The position numbers and the translations under genes were made by a program. Under the pieces are notes generated by a model. The model made no database searches. It had not been told where the DNA came from and saw only the letters and a program-made list of their open reading frames with translations. A stretch of 64,000 nt of DNA, from positions 62,001-126,000 of the forward strand of contig NZ_JAAIXY010000001.1 of NCBI RefSeq assembly GCF_010894455.1. The letters run 5' to 3'. Source of the stretch: Myxococcus eversor (lineage in GTDB: Bacteria > Myxococcota > Myxococcia > Myxococcales > Myxococcaceae). Positions 49,840 through 57,837 of the stretch are shown here, in pieces. Every line of letters starts with the position of its first letter. Position 1 is the stretch's first letter.

Positions 49840-51432
49840 ATGGCCTCCAAGATCAGCGATACGCCTCGTCCTCTACCGACCGCGACGACGCGAGCCCCGG
49901 CCACGAAGGCTCCCTCGGAGACGCCGAACAAGGTCTCCACGCCCGACCTGAAGTGGAACAAGGACTGCTTCGAGCCGGGCAAGGCCCAGCCGCTGCCGCT
50001 CCCCAAGCCCCCGGTGTCGCTGCCCCCGTCGCTGCCCAAGCCTCCGACGCAGCCTCAGGTGCCCACGAACCCGCTGCCCCTGCCGCTGCCCAAGCCTCCG
50101 ACGGACCCTCAGGTCCCGACGAACCCGCTGCCCCTGCCGCTGCCCAAGCCTCCGACGGACCCTCAGGTCCCGACGAACCCGCTGCCCCTGCCGCTCCCCA
50201 CGGACCCCCAGGTCCCGACGGAGCCGCTGCCGGAGCCCGGCCCCGTGGAGCCCACTCCCGAGCCGAAGCCCGAGCCGTCCATCACCGACTCGGACCCGAT
50301 GACGCACATCGCGTACCTCGCCTCGGATGAGCTCCAGGGCCGCGACAGCCCTTCGGCGGGACTCGATGCGGCCTCCGCGTACGTGCAGGCGCACGTCGAG
50401 AAGTACGGCCTCGTGGGCCCCAACAGCAACAACCCGGAGAACCCCTTCCAGCAGAAGTTCGACGTGTTCTCCTTCGCCAGCAAGCCGGAGGCGGCGGCGG
50501 CGGGTGACGCCCGGGCGAATGGCCACGCGGAGCACAAGCAGTTCGGCCACCAGCTCTTCCAGGAGGGGTTCTACCTGGAGGAGGGGATGCCCCGCGAGAC
50601 GCTGGAGATGCTCAACAAGAAGTACGAGAGCACGATGAAGGCCGAGGGGCAGCCCCTCACGCCTGCTCGCGGCGGCGGGCTGCGCAGCGTGGAGGAGCTG
50701 CGTGCGCTGGCCACGGAGTCCGGCCAGGCGGTGAACACGATGGCGATGCTGCCCGGCACCGGGCCGCACAAGGACGAGGTCATCGTGGTGATGGCCCACC
50801 TGGACCACGTGGGCACGGACCGTCGCGGCAACATCCACAACGGCGCGGACGACAACGCGTCCGGCAGCGCGGTGCTGATGGCGGCGGTGCCGGAGCTGGC
50901 CGAGGCGCAGAAGCGCGGCGAGCTGGACCGCTCCATCCTCTTCATCTGGACGGGCGCCGAGGAGAAGGGCCTGGTCGGCTCGCAGTACTTCGTCGACCAC
51001 CCGATTCCGGGGCTGAGCACGGAGCAGATCTCCGGCGTCGTCAACGTGGACATGGTGGGCCGCTGGGACGACCAGCGCCTGTCCGTCGTGGACACCGACC
51101 GCAGGGGCCAGGCGAACTACTTCCGCGACGTCGTGGACCAGGCCAACGCGCAGCTCGCGGACCCGTTCGACCGCATCAACCGCGACATCAACGTGTACCG
51201 GGACCGCCAGGATGGCGCCGTCTTCGGCCGCAAGGGCGAGGACGTCCTCTTCCTCTTCGAGGGCCTGTCCAATCCCAAGGGCGGCGGCGACCTCATCCCC
51301 GAGTACCACGAGCCCGGAGACGACATCGACCTCATCCTCCGCGACAACGGCGGCGAGAAGCCGCGCCGGGTCAAGGACCTGATGGTCAACGTCATCGAGC
51401 TGGCCGCCAACCGGACCACTGCCAAGGAGTGA
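49840..51432 (+). CDS. Leaderless M28-family zinc aminopeptidase with proline-rich N-terminus
   Basis: The ATG at 49840 (MASKISDTPRPLPTA) gives 530 residues; an upstream start would add 28 unlikely ones. There is no Sec or Tat signal. Residues 1-150 are Thr/Ala then Pro-rich with an 18-residue repeat. The rest is an M28 exopeptidase domain: VMAHLDHVG with His320 and Asp322, NGADDNASG with Asp337, GAEEKGLVGS with Glu374/Glu375, and EYHEPGDDID with a final His. Metal ligands and catalytic Glu are all present, so it should be active. Two genes downstream is a nuclease with a similar leaderless N-terminus. It may use a non-Sec export route. Confidence 0.88.
   Translation: MASKISDTPRPLPTATTRAPATKAPSETPNKVSTPDLKWNKDCFEPGKAQPLPLPKPPVSLPPSLPKPPTQPQVPTNPLPLPLPKPPTDPQVPTNPLPLPLPKPPTDPQVPTNPLPLPLPTDPQVPTEPLPEPGPVEPTPEPKPEPSITDSDPMTHIAYLASDELQGRDSPSAGLDAASAYVQAHVEKYGLVGPNSNNPENPFQQKFDVFSFASKPEAAAAGDARANGHAEHKQFGHQLFQEGFYLEEGMPRETLEMLNKKYESTMKAEGQPLTPARGGGLRSVEELRALATESGQAVNTMAMLPGTGPHKDEVIVVMAHLDHVGTDRRGNIHNGADDNASGSAVLMAAVPELAEAQKRGELDRSILFIWTGAEEKGLVGSQYFVDHPIPGLSTEQISGVVNVDMVGRWDDQRLSVVDTDRRGQANYFRDVVDQANAQLADPFDRINRDINVYRDRQDGAVFGRKGEDVLFLFEGLSNPKGGGDLIPEYHEPGDDIDLILRDNGGEKPRRVKDLMVNVIELAANRTTAKE
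50041..50230 (+). repeat. 54-bp tandem repeat in the M28 gene
   Basis: Units of 54 bp start at 50041, 50095 and 50149, with a partial fourth; each encodes PPTDPQVPTNPLPLPLPK. The second and third units are almost identical, so expansion is recent. Confidence 0.85.
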
Positions 51433-51477
51433 CGTCCGCCCGGACGTGAAGCCGCCGGCCCCCGTATCCCCGGCGGC
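51432..51477 (+). terminator. Tandem hairpins after the M28 gene
   Basis: ACGTCCG-CC-CGGACGT (51432-51447) begins in the stop codon. GCCGCCGG (51451-51458) with CCGGCGGC (51470-51477) forms a second perfect stem. Confidence 0.6.
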
Positions 51478-51533
51478 CGGCGCGCACCGCCAGGGGCTTG
51501 TCCCCAGGTCATCGCCCGTCGAGACTCGATGCC

Positions 51534-52094
51534 ATGTCCGCAGGTACTCCAGCGCCGCGTCCGTGGTTCGCCTTCTCCGTCGACCTGTCCCCCGCGACGG
51601 CGCGTGAGCGCCTGCCGGGCCTGCCCTCCGCGCCCACGTTGCCGGAGGGGGAGCTGGCCGAGGCGCTCGACGTGGACGTCGTCTATGACGTGCCCTCGCA
51701 CGCCTGGGGCGGCAAGGTGGCCCGGTTGGTGGACGCCCCGGGCAAATCCCTTCCCGGGCTGCTGCGGCGCGTGTCAGCGGAGACGTGGGACGCCGTGAGC
51801 CGGCTGGAGTCGGTGCTCGCCGAGGCCACCACGTCCCGGCCCGTCAAGGTGCGCACGGCCACCGGCGCCGTCCTCTCCGCCCACGCCTTCACCGCTCCAG
51901 CCCGCGGTGGCCCTCCCGCGCAGGGCCCCGTCAGCGAGGCCTTCCTCGTCACCGTGGCCCTCGCCGCCGAGCGCTCCGGTCTCCCGGCGGACTACGTGGA
52001 GCGCCTCCAGGCCGAGGCCCGAATCGTGGGAACGCTCCAACAGGCGAAGGCGGACGCACGCTCCGTCCCAGGCTCTCCCGCGAAGAAGCCGTGA
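51534..52094 (+). CDS. Gamma-glutamylcyclotransferase-like (GGCT fold) protein
   Basis: The ATG at 51534 gives 186 residues without a signal peptide. The sequence follows the GGCT/AIG2-like fold: WFAFSVDLSPAT near the start (the family's YGSNL region altered), VPSHAWGGKVARLVDAPGKSLPGLLRRVS, and AETWDAVSRLESV. The canonical YGSNL and the acidic active-site residue are not clearly kept, so enzymatic activity is uncertain. It sits between the M28 peptidase and the nuclease genes, in the same orientation but after a terminator, so it may be a separate unit. Confidence 0.65.
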   Translation: MSAGTPAPRPWFAFSVDLSPATARERLPGLPSAPTLPEGELAEALDVDVVYDVPSHAWGGKVARLVDAPGKSLPGLLRRVSAETWDAVSRLESVLAEATTSRPVKVRTATGAVLSAHAFTAPARGGPPAQGPVSEAFLVTVALAAERSGLPADYVERLQAEARIVGTLQQAKADARSVPGSPAKKP

Positions 52095-52214
52095 TCTCAC
52101 TTTTGTAGAAAAAAGGTGGGGCGATGACGCAACCCGGTATCGCTCGCGACCGACCATAGCTCTACCAGGGCCTCATTCCGTTCCTCTCCTGGGCGGCCCA
52201 AGGATGCCTCTCGC

Positions 52215-53591
52215 ATGACGACGCTGCGACCCACTGCTCGCCCCAGCACCCCGCCCACCGCCACGGTCGCCCCGGCGGACACCGCGTCCACCAACGTCGT
52301 GACGCCGAGGGGCGGCAGCTGGAACCGCTCCGCCGCTCGCGAGGTCCCCATCGCCGAGCTCCAGACGAAGTTCGGCTGGACGGAGCAGAGCTGGGAGACC
52401 GGCCTGCTGAAGGCGGCGGACGCGGCGGGCAGCAAGACGCGCGGAGGCAATGGCCAGGTGTCCGCGGCTGAAATCGAGGCCTACCTCGCCGCGCCCACGG
52501 ACGGGCGCTACCTCACCTCCACGGCGCTCCAGCAGGGCCGCGCCGCGGTGGACGCGAAGCTGGCCAAGGGTGGCGGCGCGCCCGTGGACGTGGATGCCTT
52601 CGACTCCAAGTGGCAGGACGGGCTGGCGAAGCGCGCCGACCTCCTGGGTGGCAACAGCGACGGCAAGGTCACCCAGGACGAACTGGCGGCCTACATCCAG
52701 AAGTCCAAGGCCAACCAGGTGGACGGCACGCGGTGGGTGCCGGACCAGCAGATGGCCGCCTTCCAGAGCCGCGTCGCGGAGTCCGCCGGAGAAGTGGACC
52801 CGCTGCGTCCCACGGGTGGCGAGGGCAAGGGGTTGGAGCTGGTGAAGCAGTACTCACGACTGATGCTGGACGAGGGGAAGAACGTCCCCACCTTCGTGAG
52901 CTACCTGCTGTCCGCCGCCGACATCAAGGAGACGCCCGCCGAGGTGGACCGCACGAAGAGCACCTTCGTGAGAGACCCGTTGTTGGGCAGCAAGGGCGTC
53001 ACCGACTCCGACTACAACAACATGGGCTTCGACCGCGGGCACATGAAGGCCGCCGAGGACTCCCCCAACCAGGAGGCGATGAACGAGAGTCACCAGATGA
53101 CCAACATCGCCCCCCAGCACGGCAACCACAACCAGCAGGTGTGGCGCACGCTGGAGCGGGCCGTGACGGACCTGGTGAAGGAGACCGGCGGCAAGGCGCA
53201 CATCCTGACCGGCAACCTGTTCCTGGGCGCGGATGGCAAGCCGCTGCCCCCGGAGTCGGTGGAGACGACGGGCGCCAGGGACCGCAAGATTGGCGTGCCC
53301 ACGCACAACTTCAAGACGGTGCTGCTGGAGCTGCCCAACGGCAACGTGACGATGTTCGCGTACATGGTGCCCAACGTGAAGGACGGGCCCTCGAAGAAGG
53401 ACGCCATCATCCCGCTGCTGGAGTCCTCGCGCGTGCCGGTGGACCAGCTCGAGCAACTGCTGGGGCAGGACCTCTACGCGCAGCTCCCCAAGAGCGTGCA
53501 GGAGAAGCTGGAGAAGGACACGTCCGCCCCCGGCGCCTTCCAGCTCCAGGGCAGCGAGTACCAGTCCGTCACGCTGCTCACGAAGCGGTAG
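52215..53591 (+). CDS. Leaderless DNA/RNA non-specific endonuclease (DRGH type)
   Basis: A 458-residue protein with AAGGA upstream. There is no signal peptide; residues 1-35 are Thr/Pro/Ala-rich (RPSTPPTATVAPADTAS). Residues ~65-170 carry two EF-hand-like loops (GGNGQVSAAEIEAYL and NSDGKVTQDELAAYI), probably calcium sites. Residues ~215-445 are the non-specific nuclease domain with the catalytic motif DRGH at 273-276 and HQMTNIAPQHGNHNQQVW (metal-binding Asn). It resembles the NucA/EndoG family. The N-terminus is like that of the M28 peptidase nearby, and both would degrade macromolecules outside the cell. Confidence 0.88.
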   Translation: MTTLRPTARPSTPPTATVAPADTASTNVVTPRGGSWNRSAAREVPIAELQTKFGWTEQSWETGLLKAADAAGSKTRGGNGQVSAAEIEAYLAAPTDGRYLTSTALQQGRAAVDAKLAKGGGAPVDVDAFDSKWQDGLAKRADLLGGNSDGKVTQDELAAYIQKSKANQVDGTRWVPDQQMAAFQSRVAESAGEVDPLRPTGGEGKGLELVKQYSRLMLDEGKNVPTFVSYLLSAADIKETPAEVDRTKSTFVRDPLLGSKGVTDSDYNNMGFDRGHMKAAEDSPNQEAMNESHQMTNIAPQHGNHNQQVWRTLERAVTDLVKETGGKAHILTGNLFLGADGKPLPPESVETTGARDRKIGVPTHNFKTVLLELPNGNVTMFAYMVPNVKDGPSKKDAIIPLLESSRVPVDQLEQLLGQDLYAQLPKSVQEKLEKDTSAPGAFQLQGSEYQSVTLLTKR

Positions 53592-53605
53592 TGCCTCCCT
53601 CGCTC

Positions 53606-53629
53606 CGGGCCTTCTCCCACCGGCCCGGT
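53606..53629. terminator. Hairpin between convergent nuclease and glucanase genes
   Basis: CCGGGCC (53606-53612) and GGCCCGG (53623-53629) pair perfectly, 10-base loop, 15 bases past the nuclease stop and 17 before the opposing stop. Confidence 0.6.
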
Positions 53630-53645
53630 GACGCGCGGTTCGCCT

Positions 53646-54548
53646 TCAGGGCGCAGTGGGCAGGGCGATGTAGTGCTTGCCCAGCTCGTTCAGGACGCCA
53701 GGCGCGCCCAGGAGGCTCGCGAAGCACGGGTCATTGGTCCACCGTCCGGTGAACCACGCGTAGCGGAACACGTCCGCGCGGCGCTCGCAGACGGCCACCA
53801 TCTCCGTCATCTGCGCCTTCGCCTTGGCGACCGAGTCGATTTGCGCGCCATCCTGTTGCTGGTGGCAGTTGGCGAACTCGGTGACCCAGAACGGCTTGCC
53901 GTACTTGGTGAGGCGGTTGAGCTGGCCATCGAGCCCGTAGTCGTACCAGTGGAACGCCAGGTAATCGATGCGCGGCTCGCGGTTGCCGTTCTCCGCGCGA
54001 TACGCGGCGAAGAAGGCATCCAGCCAGACCACGGGGTCCTGGTACCCCGACACCGTGCCCCAGTTCATCGCCGGGCCCACCAGCTTCACGCCCGTGTTGG
54101 TGGCGACGCTCTCGTACCGGGGCCACAGCCGCGCGGCGGCCTGCGGCGTCATGTTCGCCTGGTCCCTCAGGTTCGGCTCGTTGAGCAGCAGCAGGTACTC
54201 GATGTGGGGATTGTCCCGGAGCATCGCCTCGATGCGCGCGGCGTCGAAGTCGCCGTTCCAGAGCATGGGGATGAAGTCCATGCCGTAGCGGGTGCGGAAG
54301 TCCGTCGGCACGTGGGTGTTGGGACGGGAGCTCCAGTTGTACCACCAGCTCACACCTGGGGAGACGGCCGCCATGTCCTCGGGCGTCGCCAGGTCGAAGG
54401 CGATGCCGCGCTTGGCGCTCTTGATGAGCGGAGGCGTCTGGGTGCCCGCGTCCTCGGTGGAGGGACGCCCGGACTTGATGGGGTCCGCCGGGTCGCAACC
54501 CAGGAGCAGGTACAACGCGATGGAGAAGGGTGCGAGCCAGCGTCTCAT
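53646..54548 (-). CDS. GH128-like glycoside hydrolase, lipoprotein
   Basis: A 300-residue protein with lipobox LLLGC at residues 14-18 and an acidic linker. The catalytic part matches the Asl1-like/GH128 fold: RGIAFDLATPEDM, SWWYNWSS, IPMLWNGDFDA, LLLLNEPNLRDQAN with the acid/base Glu, YLAFHWYDYG, and WVTEFANCHQQ with the nucleophile Glu. Known GH128 enzymes cut beta-1,3-glucans. It is convergent with the nuclease and precedes nothing coupled. Likely attacks fungal or plant glucan at the cell surface. Confidence 0.85.
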   Translation of the reverse strand: MRRWLAPFSIALYLLLGCDPADPIKSGRPSTEDAGTQTPPLIKSAKRGIAFDLATPEDMAAVSPGVSWWYNWSSRPNTHVPTDFRTRYGMDFIPMLWNGDFDAARIEAMLRDNPHIEYLLLLNEPNLRDQANMTPQAAARLWPRYESVATNTGVKLVGPAMNWGTVSGYQDPVVWLDAFFAAYRAENGNREPRIDYLAFHWYDYGLDGQLNRLTKYGKPFWVTEFANCHQQQDGAQIDSVAKAKAQMTEMVAVCERRADVFRYAWFTGRWTNDPCFASLLGAPGVLNELGKHYIALPTAP

Positions 54549-54586
54549 GTGCCGTCACCTCCGCCCGCGAGGGCGCGTGGAGACGG

Positions 54587-57130
54587 TCATCCTAGTGCGA
54601 GGAATGGCGCGGTGCGGCTCTTCGATGAGGCGGCGATCTGGGCGGGTGTCCCCGCGGCGACGATGTGGCCCCCTTCGTCTCCGGCGCCGGGCCCCAGGTC
54701 GATGACCCAGTCGCTCGCGGCGACGACGCGCATGTCGTGCTCGACGAGGATGACGGTGTTGCCCGCCTCCACCAGCCCGTCGAGCTGCGCCATCAGCTTG
54801 TCCACGTCCGCGGGGTGCAGGCCCGTGGTGGGCTCGTCCAGGACATAGAGGGAGTGGCCTCGCTGCGTGCGTTGCAGCTCCGTGGCCAGCTTGATGCGCT
54901 GGGCCTCGCCGCCGGAGAGCTCCGTCGCGGGCTGGCCCAGGCGCAGGTAGCCCAGGCCCACCTCGCGCAGGACACCCAGGGCGCGGTGGACGTGGGGCTC
55001 CTCGGTGAAGAACGCGTGGGCCGCGTCCACCGTCATGCCCAGCACGTCGGCGATGTTCTTCCCCCGGTAGCGGATCTCCAGCGTCTTCGCGTTGTAGCGG
55101 GCGCCGTGGCAGGTGGGGCAGGGCGCGTAGACGCTGGGCAGGAACAGCAGCTCCACGCTCACGAAGCCCTCGCCCTCGCACGTCTCGCAGCGGCCCTTGG
55201 CCACGTTGAAGGAGAAGCGCCCGGCGTCGTACTTGCGTGATTTCGCCGCCGGTGTCGCGGCGAAGAGCTTGCGGACATGGTCGAACAGGCCCGTGTACGT
55301 CGCCAGGTTGGAGCGCGGCGTGCGGCCGATGGGCTTCTGGTCCACGCGCACCATCCGGTGGATGTCCTCCAGTCCCTCGGTGATTCGGCCGCCCGTCGTC
55401 ACCACCTCGGAGCGCTCCAGCAGCTCGCCCTCCTCCTCGTCCTCGGGAGGCTCGTGGCCCAGGTGCGCGGCCACCAGCTCCACCAGCACCTGGCTCACCA
55501 GGCTCGACTTGCCGGAGCCGGAGATGCCCGTCACGGTGGTGAAGACGCCCAAGGGAAAGTCGGCGCTCAGGCCGTTCAGGTTGTTGCGGGAGACGCCTCG
55601 CAGGCGCAGCCAGCCCTTGGGGGCGCGCGGAGGTCGGGGACGCGGTGCCTCGGCCTCGAAGAGGTAGCGCCGCGTCTGGGACACCTCCACGTCCTTCAGC
55701 CCGTCCAGCGGACCGCTGTAGAGGATTTGGCCGCCCTGCTCTCCGGCGGCGGGGCCCACGTCGATGACCCAGTCCGCGTGGCGGATGACGTCCACTTCGT
55801 GCTCCACGACGAAGAGCGAGTTGCCGGAGCCCTTCAGCGAGTCGAGCGCCTTGAGCAGCGCCTGCGTGTCAGCGGGATGCAGGCCCGCGGAGGGCTCGTC
55901 CAGCACGTACACCACGCCGAACAGGTTGGAGCGCACCTGGGTGGCCAGCCGGAGCCGTTGCAGCTCACCCGGGGAGAGCGTGGGTGTGGCGCGCTCCAGC
56001 GAGAGATAACCGAGGCCCAGCTCCAGCAGGACGTCCAGGCGCTCCACCAAATCCCTGGCGATGCGCTCCGTGACGAGCGCCTTCTCGGGATGCTCGCGCG
56101 TGAGCTTCTTCAGCGCGGACGCCGTCCCTTCCGCGTAGGGCTGGAGCAGGGTGGCGACGCGCTTGAGCGGCAGGCGTGACAGCTCTCCGTAGTCCAGCCC
56201 CGCGAAGGTGACGGACAGGGACTCGGTGCGCAGGCGTTTGCCGTGGCAGACGCGGCACTCACCGCTCTCCATGTAGCGCGACACGCGCTTCTTGATGAGC
56301 GGGCTCTGCGTCGTGGCGAAGGCCTGGAGCACGTACTTTCGGGCGCTGGTGAAGGTGCCCATGTAGCTGGGGGCCGTCTTGCGCTTGAGGGCCTGACGCG
56401 TCTCCGCGGGGGTGAAGCCCGCGTACACGGGGACGGTGGGCTGCTCGTCCGTGAAGAGAATCCAGTCGCGGTCCTTCTTGGGAAGGTCTCGCCACGGCGT
56501 GTCCACGTCGTAGCCAAGCGTCACCAGGATGTCGCGCAGGTTCTGCCCGTGCCACGCGGGCGGCCACCCGGCGACGGCCCGCTCGCGAATGGTGAGCGAG
56601 TCATCCGGCACCAGCGAGCGCTCCGTCACCTCGTAGACGCGACCCAGGCCGTGACAGTTCGGGCACGCTCCCGCTGGCGTGTTGGGGGAGAAGGCGTCGG
56701 AGTCGAGGTGGGGCTGGTTCGGTGGATAGGTGCCGGCGCGCGAGTACAGGAGGCGCAGGGAGTTCGACAGCGTCGTCACGCTGCCCACGGACGAGCGCGT
56801 CGTGGGGGCGCCCCGGTGTTGCTGGAGCGCGACGGCGGGAGGAAGTCCCTCGATGGAGTCCACCTCGGGGATGCCTGCCTGGTCGATGAGGCGCCGAGCG
56901 TACGGGGCCACGGATTCGAAGTAGCGCCGCTGGGCTTCCGCGTAGAGCGTCCCGAAGGCCAGCGAGGACTTGCCCGAGCCGGAGACGCCCGTGAAGACGA
57001 CCAGGGCATCGCGTGGCAGGTCCACGTCCACGTGCTTCAGGTTGTGCTCGCGGGCGCCACGGACTCGGACGAAGCCTGCCCGGGTGTTGCCGGAGCTGAC
57101 TGGGATGTGGAGACGGCGGGGTCGGCTCAT
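54587..57130 (-). CDS. UvrA-like ABC ATPase, UvrA2/drug-resistance type
   Basis: An 847-residue protein with two ABC halves. Walker A motifs are GVSGSGKSS (~38) and GISGSGKSS (~520). The second signature is normal (LSGGEAQRI), but the first is LSPGELQRL with Pro replacing Gly. The first zinc module is damaged: [11 protein letters not shown] occupies the place of the first CxxC while CPNCHGLG remains; the C-terminal module [17 protein letters not shown] is complete. It is shorter than repair UvrA (~940) and follows the UvrA2 pattern, whose members protect against DNA-binding drugs or tolerate lesions. Neighbours give no repair context. Confidence 0.85.
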   Translation of the reverse strand: MSRPRRLHIPVSSGNTRAGFVRVRGAREHNLKHVDVDLPRDALVVFTGVSGSGKSSLAFGTLYAEAQRRYFESVAPYARRLIDQAGIPEVDSIEGLPPAVALQQHRGAPTTRSSVGSVTTLSNSLRLLYSRAGTYPPNQPHLDSDAFSPNTPAGACPNCHGLGRVYEVTERSLVPDDSLTIRERAVAGWPPAWHGQNLRDILVTLGYDVDTPWRDLPKKDRDWILFTDEQPTVPVYAGFTPAETRQALKRKTAPSYMGTFTSARKYVLQAFATTQSPLIKKRVSRYMESGECRVCHGKRLRTESLSVTFAGLDYGELSRLPLKRVATLLQPYAEGTASALKKLTREHPEKALVTERIARDLVERLDVLLELGLGYLSLERATPTLSPGELQRLRLATQVRSNLFGVVYVLDEPSAGLHPADTQALLKALDSLKGSGNSLFVVEHEVDVIRHADWVIDVGPAAGEQGGQILYSGPLDGLKDVEVSQTRRYLFEAEAPRPRPPRAPKGWLRLRGVSRNNLNGLSADFPLGVFTTVTGISGSGKSSLVSQVLVELVAAHLGHEPPEDEEEGELLERSEVVTTGGRITEGLEDIHRMVRVDQKPIGRTPRSNLATYTGLFDHVRKLFAATPAAKSRKYDAGRFSFNVAKGRCETCEGEGFVSVELLFLPSVYAPCPTCHGARYNAKTLEIRYRGKNIADVLGMTVDAAHAFFTEEPHVHRALGVLREVGLGYLRLGQPATELSGGEAQRIKLATELQRTQRGHSLYVLDEPTTGLHPADVDKLMAQLDGLVEAGNTVILVEHDMRVVAASDWVIDLGPGAGDEGGHIVAAGTPAQIAASSKSRTAPFLALG

Positions 57131-57247
57131 GGGGGACGCTCCTCCGGGCGTCCTACCGAATCTGATGCCGGAAGGCGTGGAGGAACAGGCTCCAACCGAC
57201 GGAGCCCGTGGTTGAGGCCATGGGGTTGCCCGCCAGGAGTACTCGCC

Positions 57248-57682
57248 CTACACGTGCCGAGTCCGGCGGGTTGTGCCTAGGAAACGCCCTCCCACCCAGC
57301 GGAGGAAAATAGAGACCAGCGCCAGGACCCCCGAAGCCAAGGTCGCATAGATGGGCATGAAGATGAGGGCAACGGCCGCCTGGGCATCCGCGTCCAGATT
57401 GCTCCAGACAAAAACCTGTCCGGCGAGGATCAGCACGGGCGCACTGACAGCACCGGTGATGAGCCCCCAGGTCACCGGGGGCGTCCTGGGCACTCCGTAT
57501 GCGAGAACGACACCCAAGGCGACAAGGCAAACCAGTGGGACGGCGACGTACGGGACGAGCGTGAACATGGCGCCCCGGTCCTCTGAGCCGATGTCCGAGA
57601 AGAGGCGGGCCAGCTCCGCACTCAGTGGATTGACGATGACGCTGAAGAGCGCGGCGGCGACCAGTGCCTGCAGGGACTTCAT
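57248..57682 (-). CDS. Small four-helix membrane protein of unknown function
   Basis: The ATG at 57682-57680 (MKSLQALVAAALF) has AGGGGG upstream; a longer frame to 57730 is less likely. The 144 residues include four hydrophobic segments (ALVAAALFSVIVNPLS; VPYVAVPLVCLVALGVVLAYGV; GLITGAVSAPVLILAGQVFVW; ALIFMPIYATLASGVLALVSIFL) with short loops and a basic C-terminus. No family recognised. It lies between the UvrA-like and SNF2 genes in the same direction. Confidence 0.7.
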   Translation of the reverse strand: MKSLQALVAAALFSVIVNPLSAELARLFSDIGSEDRGAMFTLVPYVAVPLVCLVALGVVLAYGVPRTPPVTWGLITGAVSAPVLILAGQVFVWSNLDADAQAAVALIFMPIYATLASGVLALVSIFLRWVGGRFLGTTRRTRHV

Positions 57683-57837
57683 GATGCCCCCTTCTTCCTT
57701 CGTGCTCCGGACACCGTACCGGGCCTCCATGAATCCCAGTGGGAACTAATCGAACGACAATCAATCACCCATGGTTATCGATGAGGCGAAGAGGGAGGGC
57801 GCTCGCGCGGTGCCAGCTCTTGGGGCACCGCGCTCCG

